From Taxawa tesnikishii (nom. ined.) (lineage: Eukaryota > Ascomycota > Dothideomycetes > Dothideales): a stretch of DNA of 64,000 nt. Under the pieces are notes generated by a model. It saw only the letters and a program-made list of their open reading frames with translations, did no database searches and was not told the DNA's origin. Positions within the stretch are counted from its first letter, which is position 1, and each line of letters begins with the position of its first letter. Made by a program: the position numbers and the translations under genes. The DNA lies in NCBI GenBank assembly GCA_030247885.1, contig JAPDRO010000017.1, positions 186,001 through 250,000 of the forward strand. The letters are read 5' to 3'. Shown here one piece after another: positions 58,510 through 64,000 of the stretch.

Positions 58510-61500
58510 ATGATGGCGGACGGCGTGCTGGATGGCGAGCAATCTCTGGATCTGAGAGTCTTGCGCCGGACGCTGCTCGGAAATTCCACAAACAGACGGA
58601 GTGTCGAGCTCCAGAGTCTCAGCGAGAGGATTGACAGTAAAGGTAGATCGGTGGGATGAGATTTCTGTTTCACTCGCCAGCGACTGACTGCGGCATGTAG
58701 ATGTAACTCCCGATCAATTCTCTCCTATATTAGACATCGTCTTCGACACATACCCGCTCTACATCGATTCCAAGTCCAGGCAAGCTGCCGAGCAATGCCT
58801 GTTCAGCATTCTTCGCGCTCCCGGCGCCGAAGCGCATGTTCCAAAGTTCATTGGAGATGTTGAGAAAGAGACAGGGAAGCCTGGCATAGCCCCTGCGAAC
58901 GCCTTTGTGTTGATAAGGTGGTGCAGCCTTCTGCTCCAGCAATATGGACAGAACAGAGCGCTGTGGGATGCTTGGGGAATCAAGACTGTACATGCGCTCG
59001 CTAGGGCGACAACCACTTTTCTGAGTTCCGGACCCCGAGAGAGCACCAGGCAAACTTCTCTACGAGTAACGCGCCGTGGCTTCCGGAAATTGTTCAGCTC
59101 AGACTTTGGAGAGGAACCTTTGAATCAATCCGTTTCGGCTCTTGCGGCCAAGGCGGCTTCCCCAAGTCCTCATAATGCTGTTATACTTGGGTTCATTGCG
59201 GGAGTCTCGAGCAGGCTGCCTAGCCGTCGTGATGCCTTACAGTCGCGCAAAGCGGATTACAACGCCTTCTATCTTAGAGAAGTCATTGGGTCAAGAACGG
59301 CGCTACCCGCTTATATTGCAGACGGCTTGCACGATTATTTCTGCAGCTTCGTTTCCTTAGAAGACCTCAAGAGAGAGATTGTTCCTGCCGTTGAGAAGGC
59401 GTTGCTAAGAGCTCCAGAAGTCGTTCTGAATGACCTCGTTGCACCTATGATACAGTCTCTACCTGAGGAACTTGATCTCTCGGACATCCTTGTCAGCAAT
59501 TTGTTGAAACCGCTCACTGCCAACGTCAAATCCACGAATGCTGTCATCCGATCGGGAGCCCTGCGGACCTTCAGCACTACTGTTTCCCGTTGCTCTGACG
59601 AGAAGAGTTTGGAAAAGGTGGCAGATGAACTACTCACACCCTTGAAGCAAGGAAAGGTTACTGCCGCGGATCAGAGAACGTCTTTCTCTCAAATGCTGAG
59701 TGCTCTCAAGAGCTCGCCTGGTCTGGCGACGAAAGTTCCCACTGGGCTTGCGCCTGTCGCTGTGAAGGAAGCGAACGAGGCGGCTGCAGCGGCGGAGACA
59801 GAAGCGATCTCTAAGCACTTGCAGTACGGCTTGCAGCATGACATCGCCCCGGATGCCGCTACAACCGATGCTTTTGTCAAAGGACTTGGTGAAAAACGCT
59901 TGCCTTTCCGGAAATTGTGGGGATTGCGCCTGGCAGAAACGCTGTGGCCGCTCAACGAGGATCTTCTACAAAAACCGCATGTTGCACCTCTCATCGATGC
60001 CACTGCCGGCAAGCTCATTGATATATGGAATGAGGTTCTCGCTAATCCTATGCCGGCCATACAAACCGGTCAAGTATCTGTGGCATGCGCTGCAACAGCA
60101 CTTAGTCTATCCAAGTTAGCCAAGCTTTCCGGCCTGAAATGCGCGTCAACACTGAAGAAGGTATCCATTTCCGATCGCGTGTTGGCCATGCAGCCAAAGC
60201 CTTCATTCCTGCTCAACGCCCGTGTTTACACCAAACTCACTGGTACTGACGATCTGACCTGGTTTTTGAGAGCACTAGCGGCTTCCGCAGATAACGCGCC
60301 GGCTGTCTTGCAGTCTCAGGAAGTGGCTGAGGCATGGGCGCAAGCATACATCTATCTCATTGCGGCCTCAGGCGTTCCTGCGTCCGCCAAGAGCGAGGCC
60401 AGCAGGACTCTCCGCGAGCTATATCTCGCACAGCCAGCACCCATTGCCAAGCTTGTCACAGACGGCATCTCACGTTGGTGTATTGACGTCGAGCAGGATG
60501 CCAAGGAAAGTGCTGCAGTGGCGTCTCGTGCGGGTAGAAACGACCTGTACAAGGTTGTCCGTTGCGTTAGCGTGGCTAAGGAAGATGCGGAAAGGGCCAG
60601 CACAGTCAGTCAGGATATCCTGGACAAACAGCTTGTTGATCTATTGATCGTTTGCCGTTCGGACCTGGTCCCTAGGGCTGAATGGATAGAAACTTGCCTC
60701 AAGACCGGAACGGATCCTGGCGATCTCGTGAGAAGATCTAGCGCAGACTGCATGAAGGCGATTATAGCTGTCACCGAGGTAAATGATAAATACTCTCTAC
60801 ATCATAGACATACTAATGATCAACAGGATTCCACCCTTGTTCGCATACCAGCCTTCCAGACTGCGGCATTCAATGCTGCTGCCGATTTGGCTTTCGTAGC
60901 TCCAGATACCTTAACTTCTGTTGTATTGGAACAAATATCAAACGATCTCGATCCCAGACAGCTCGAGTCAATCGGGCCGACTGAGGCCGCCATATTCCGG
61001 ACCCCTGAAGGCACTGCATTCGTTGATGTTCTTGCCAAGCAAACAAAAGCCCAGCCTCCAAGCAAGAACAGCAAAGACTACGATACCTTGAAGTGGGAAG
61101 AAGAACTTCGCGCTCAGCTGGCTCAGAAGAAGGGTCAAACAAAGAAACTCACCTCTGACGAACAAGCTAAAGTGAACGCACAGCTAGCCAAGGAAGCCGG
61201 CATACGGCGTGAAGTCGCCGGAGTGGAAGCCAGATTGAGACGTGGCATGGGCATAGTTACTAGTCTTGTTTCTGGTCCGCCGACCGAAACTGAAAGCTGG
61301 TTTGGACCTGCGACAACACGCCTCATGGAGGTCATAGACGCTGGCGCAGGACTTATCCTCGGAGATGCTGCAGCGCTGACATACCTGCATTGCGCCCAGA
61401 GGACATCAAGCCGGTTGGGCCCCATGCGACCTTTCGTTGGTGTTGCCACTCTAAGAGCAGCAGATATCAGCGTGCTTCCAGCAAACATGCAAGAGGAACC

Positions 61501-64000
61501 TCTAGGCGACCTCATAACAAGAGTTCTGTATCGCCTGAGGTTCTTGGGCGAACAGCGTCCCTTCGATGTTGCTACCTTGAGTTATATTTTACCGCTGATA
61601 TTCCTGGTTTTGGAGAAGGGCGGAGTAGGAAGACCTGCCGGCGAGGAAGTGGATGAGCAGATTGTGCTCGCTACAGAATTCTTGACATTCTCTACGCAGA
61701 CGTGTAGCGACATCAGGCTTCCTCGTCAGCGTCTCCTGTCTGTGTTGATTTCATCTCTCCAAGCCTATCAACAGCACTTTCGCCCTATCAGGGATTGTTT
61801 TACGGATCTGTGTCGTTCCATTGCATCGAATGCCACAGAATCCGAGCTTGTTGTCGTGGTCAAGGGCACCATCGTTCCAGAAGCGGCAGTGCGTACTGCA
61901 GTACTACAAGCCATCAGTGCAGAGCTAGACCTTACGGATCATGACTTCTACGAAGGGATATGGCTCGCCAAGCACGACGATCTGGAAGAGAATGTGGACA
62001 TCGCGGACGAAATCTGGGAGGAGAACGACATGAAGACGTCTCCGGACGCTGCTTCTCTGATGCTACCACACCTGGAGTCTACCGACGCGCAGTTGAGAAG
62101 AGCGGCAGCTCGCTCGCTTGCTGGCCTAGTAACGGAGCATCCCGTTACATTCAAGAGCGTGCTCTCGCAATTGAAAACTATCTACAAGGACAGAGCGAAA
62201 CCAAGGGTTCCGGAGCGGGATGAATACGGTATGCCTCGGAAAATGGATCTCGCAGACCCGTGGCAAGCTAGACATGGTATCTCGCTTGCCTATAAAGAAC
62301 TCGCATCCATCTTTGTTGATGACGAACTGGTGCCTTTCATGCAGTTCTTGGTTGTGGACGGACCTCTGGGTGACAAGAACGGCAATGTCCGCGATGGCAT
62401 GGTCGATGCAGCTACTGCTGTTGTCACGCTCAAGGGTGGTGTCAAGGTAGAAGAGTTGATGAAGTTGTTCGAGGATACTCTTGCAACTTCCGACAAGGGC
62501 TCCCAAAACCAGGACCAAGTCAACGAGGCTGTAGTCATCCTCTACGGAGCTTTGGCGCGGCATCTCAAGGCAGGCGACTCGAGAGTACCAAAGGTCGTCC
62601 AGCGTTTACTCTCAACGTTGAGCACTCCTTCCGAGTCTGTGCAATATGCCGTTGCACAGTGCCTTCCCCACTCGTTCAAGCATCTAATCAGGAAGCCAGC
62701 CGATACGTCAAGCAGATGATGGACGAGATGTTGCAAAGCAAAAGTACGCCTCGCGCAGAGGTGCAGCGTATGGTCTGGCAGGTATCATCAAAGGCAGAGG
62801 TATTGCCGCCCTTCGAGAGTTCCGCGTCATGCCAACGTTGGCGGGTGCTGTTGAGAACAAGAAGGATCCAAACCAACGACAGGGTGCCTTCTTGGCATAC
62901 GAGTTGCTGTCACTCGTCCTCGGCCGTGTATTCGAACCTTATGTGATCCAAATCGTCCCACAGCTGCTTGTAGGGTTTGGCGACACCAGCGCGGACGTCC
63001 GAGAGGCTTGTCTCGATGCTGCCAAGACATGCTTTGCCACTCTCAGTTCCTTTGGTGTCAAGCAAGTCTTGCCAATGTTACTTGAAGGTCTGGACGAGCA
63101 GCAGTGGCGCAGCAAAAGGGAGCATGTGATTCTCTGGGTGCCATGGCGTACCTTGATCCACAACAGCTCGCCCTCAGCCTGCCTGAAATCATTCCACCGC
63201 TTACTGAAACCCTTAACGACAGCCACAAAGAAGTCAGAACTGCGGCCAACAAGAGTTTGCAGCGTTTCGGTGAGGTCATCAGCAATCCCGAGATCAAGAG
63301 TCAGGTCAATATCTTGCTCAAGGCTTTGAGCGATCCGACAAAGTACACAGATGAGGCTCTCGATGCATTGATCAAGGTCAACTTCATCCACTACTTGGAT
63401 GCTCCATCACTAGCCCTAGTGGTGCGCATTCTCCAACGCGGACTGGGAGACCGGTCTGCAACCAAGCGCAAGGCATCTCAAATCATTGGAAGCCTTGCCC
63501 ACCTTACGGACCGCAAGGATCTAGTCTCTCATCTACCTATCCTTGTTGCTGGTTTGAGGGTCGCTATTGTCGATCCTGTTCCCACAACTCGTGCAACCGC
63601 TTCCAAAGCACTCGGCTCCACTATTGAGAAGCTCGGCGAAGATGCACTACCTGACCTCATCCCAAGTCTTATGGCTACGCTCAAGTCAGACACAGGTGCC
63701 GGCGATAGACTTGGATCTGCGCAGGCACTCAGTGAGGTCCTGGCTGGTCTCGGAACTGCTCGTCTTGAGGAGACTCTACCAACTATCTTGCAGAACGTCT
63801 CTAGTTCCAAGGCATCCGTACGCGAAGGATTCATGTCTCTATTCATTTTCCTGCCAGCGTGCTTCGGCAACAGCTTTGCCAACTACCTTGGCCGTATCAT
63901 CCCTCCTATCCTGTCCGGTCTAGCAGATGACATCGAATCCATCCGCGAGACCGCGTTGCGTGCAGGTCGTCTGCTTGTCAAGAATTTCGCGACACGCGCC
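58510..64000 (+). CDS. GCN1: GCN1, translational activator of the Gcn2 kinase (partial)
   Basis: Gcn1 is a giant HEAT-repeat protein that sits on ribosomes with Gcn20 and relays uncharged-tRNA or collision signals to Gcn2. Exon 1 (58510-58642, MMADGVLDGEQSLD) joins in phase to exon 2 at 58701. A 48-nt intron with a TACTAAT branch lies at 60779-60826 and keeps the frame open, so it could be missed. About 1810 residues are in the window; the gene runs off the right edge near two thirds of the usual 2670. The EF3-like region reads RRGAAYGLAGIIKGRG and GAVENKKDPNQRQGAFLAYE. Three single-base losses break the frame near 62690, at AAAA 62740-62743 and at AAAA 63114-63117; each repair gives invariant sequence (LLQSKKYASRRGAA-type; RSKKGACDSLGAMAYL). 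Assembly error is likely. Confidence 0.95.

Overview
The window is nuclear DNA of a filamentous ascomycete (Pezizomycotina). The evidence is short GT-AG introns of about 45-140 nt with CTNAC-type branch points in nearly every gene, a fungal TPP-riboswitch intron in front of THI4, a dispersed single-copy 5S rRNA gene, and ascomycete-specific genes (KAR9, UBA4/MOCS3, fungal mannitol dehydrogenase, a DUF6594 membrane protein, Dal5-type permeases). The mannitol dehydrogenase resembles the Cladosporium/Alternaria allergen type, so Dothideomycetes is my best guess; that is inference from recalled sequences, not from a search.

Layout. 0-9 kb: riboswitch-controlled THI4 (+), a monocarboxylate-type MFS transporter (-), a 766-residue Cys-rich type II membrane protein (+), and a decayed Dal5-type permease (-). 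9-16 kb is accessory-looking and gene-poor: a TauD-type dioxygenase with long introns and no recognisable C-terminus, a 5S rRNA gene (-), a small conserved protein (-), diverged direct repeats, and a SET-domain gene with a broken frame (-). 16-21 kb: NADP-mannitol dehydrogenase (-), UBA4 (+), a GPI-anchor-type cell-wall protein (-). 21-28 kb: a 2.3-kb gene-free stretch, then a one-strand group of a DUF6594 membrane protein, a 90-residue unknown protein and a caspase-like peptidase (C14). 28-64 kb is dense housekeeping: Dal5-type permease (+), VAC14 (-), cytosolic AspRS (+), dihydrolipoyl dehydrogenase (-), condensin subunit 1 (-), CDC7 kinase (+), acylphosphatase (-), a conserved fungal protein (+), KAR9 (+), a DExH helicase of the DHX29/DHX57/YLR419W type (-), and the first two thirds of GCN1 (+, cut by the window end).

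Two themes cut across the genes. First, at least a dozen otherwise well-conserved genes or domains, including the essential CDC7, GCN1, UBA4 and the helicase, have their reading frame broken by what is always a missing single base, most often in a run of four identical bases where five would restore the family consensus. This looks like deletion-biased homopolymer error in the assembly rather than mass gene death, although the Dal5-type permease at 8.3-9.2 kb has also lost its central half and is a true pseudogene. Second, several housekeeping pairs share short divergent promoters (condensin/CDC7, helicase/GCN1, VAC14/AspRS). The best candidate for unexplored biology is the caspase-like/unknown/DUF6594 group at 23.7-28.0 kb; the best-supported regulatory element is the THI4 riboswitch, whose host intron, if spliced at the outer donor, would join an upstream ATG in frame to THI4.
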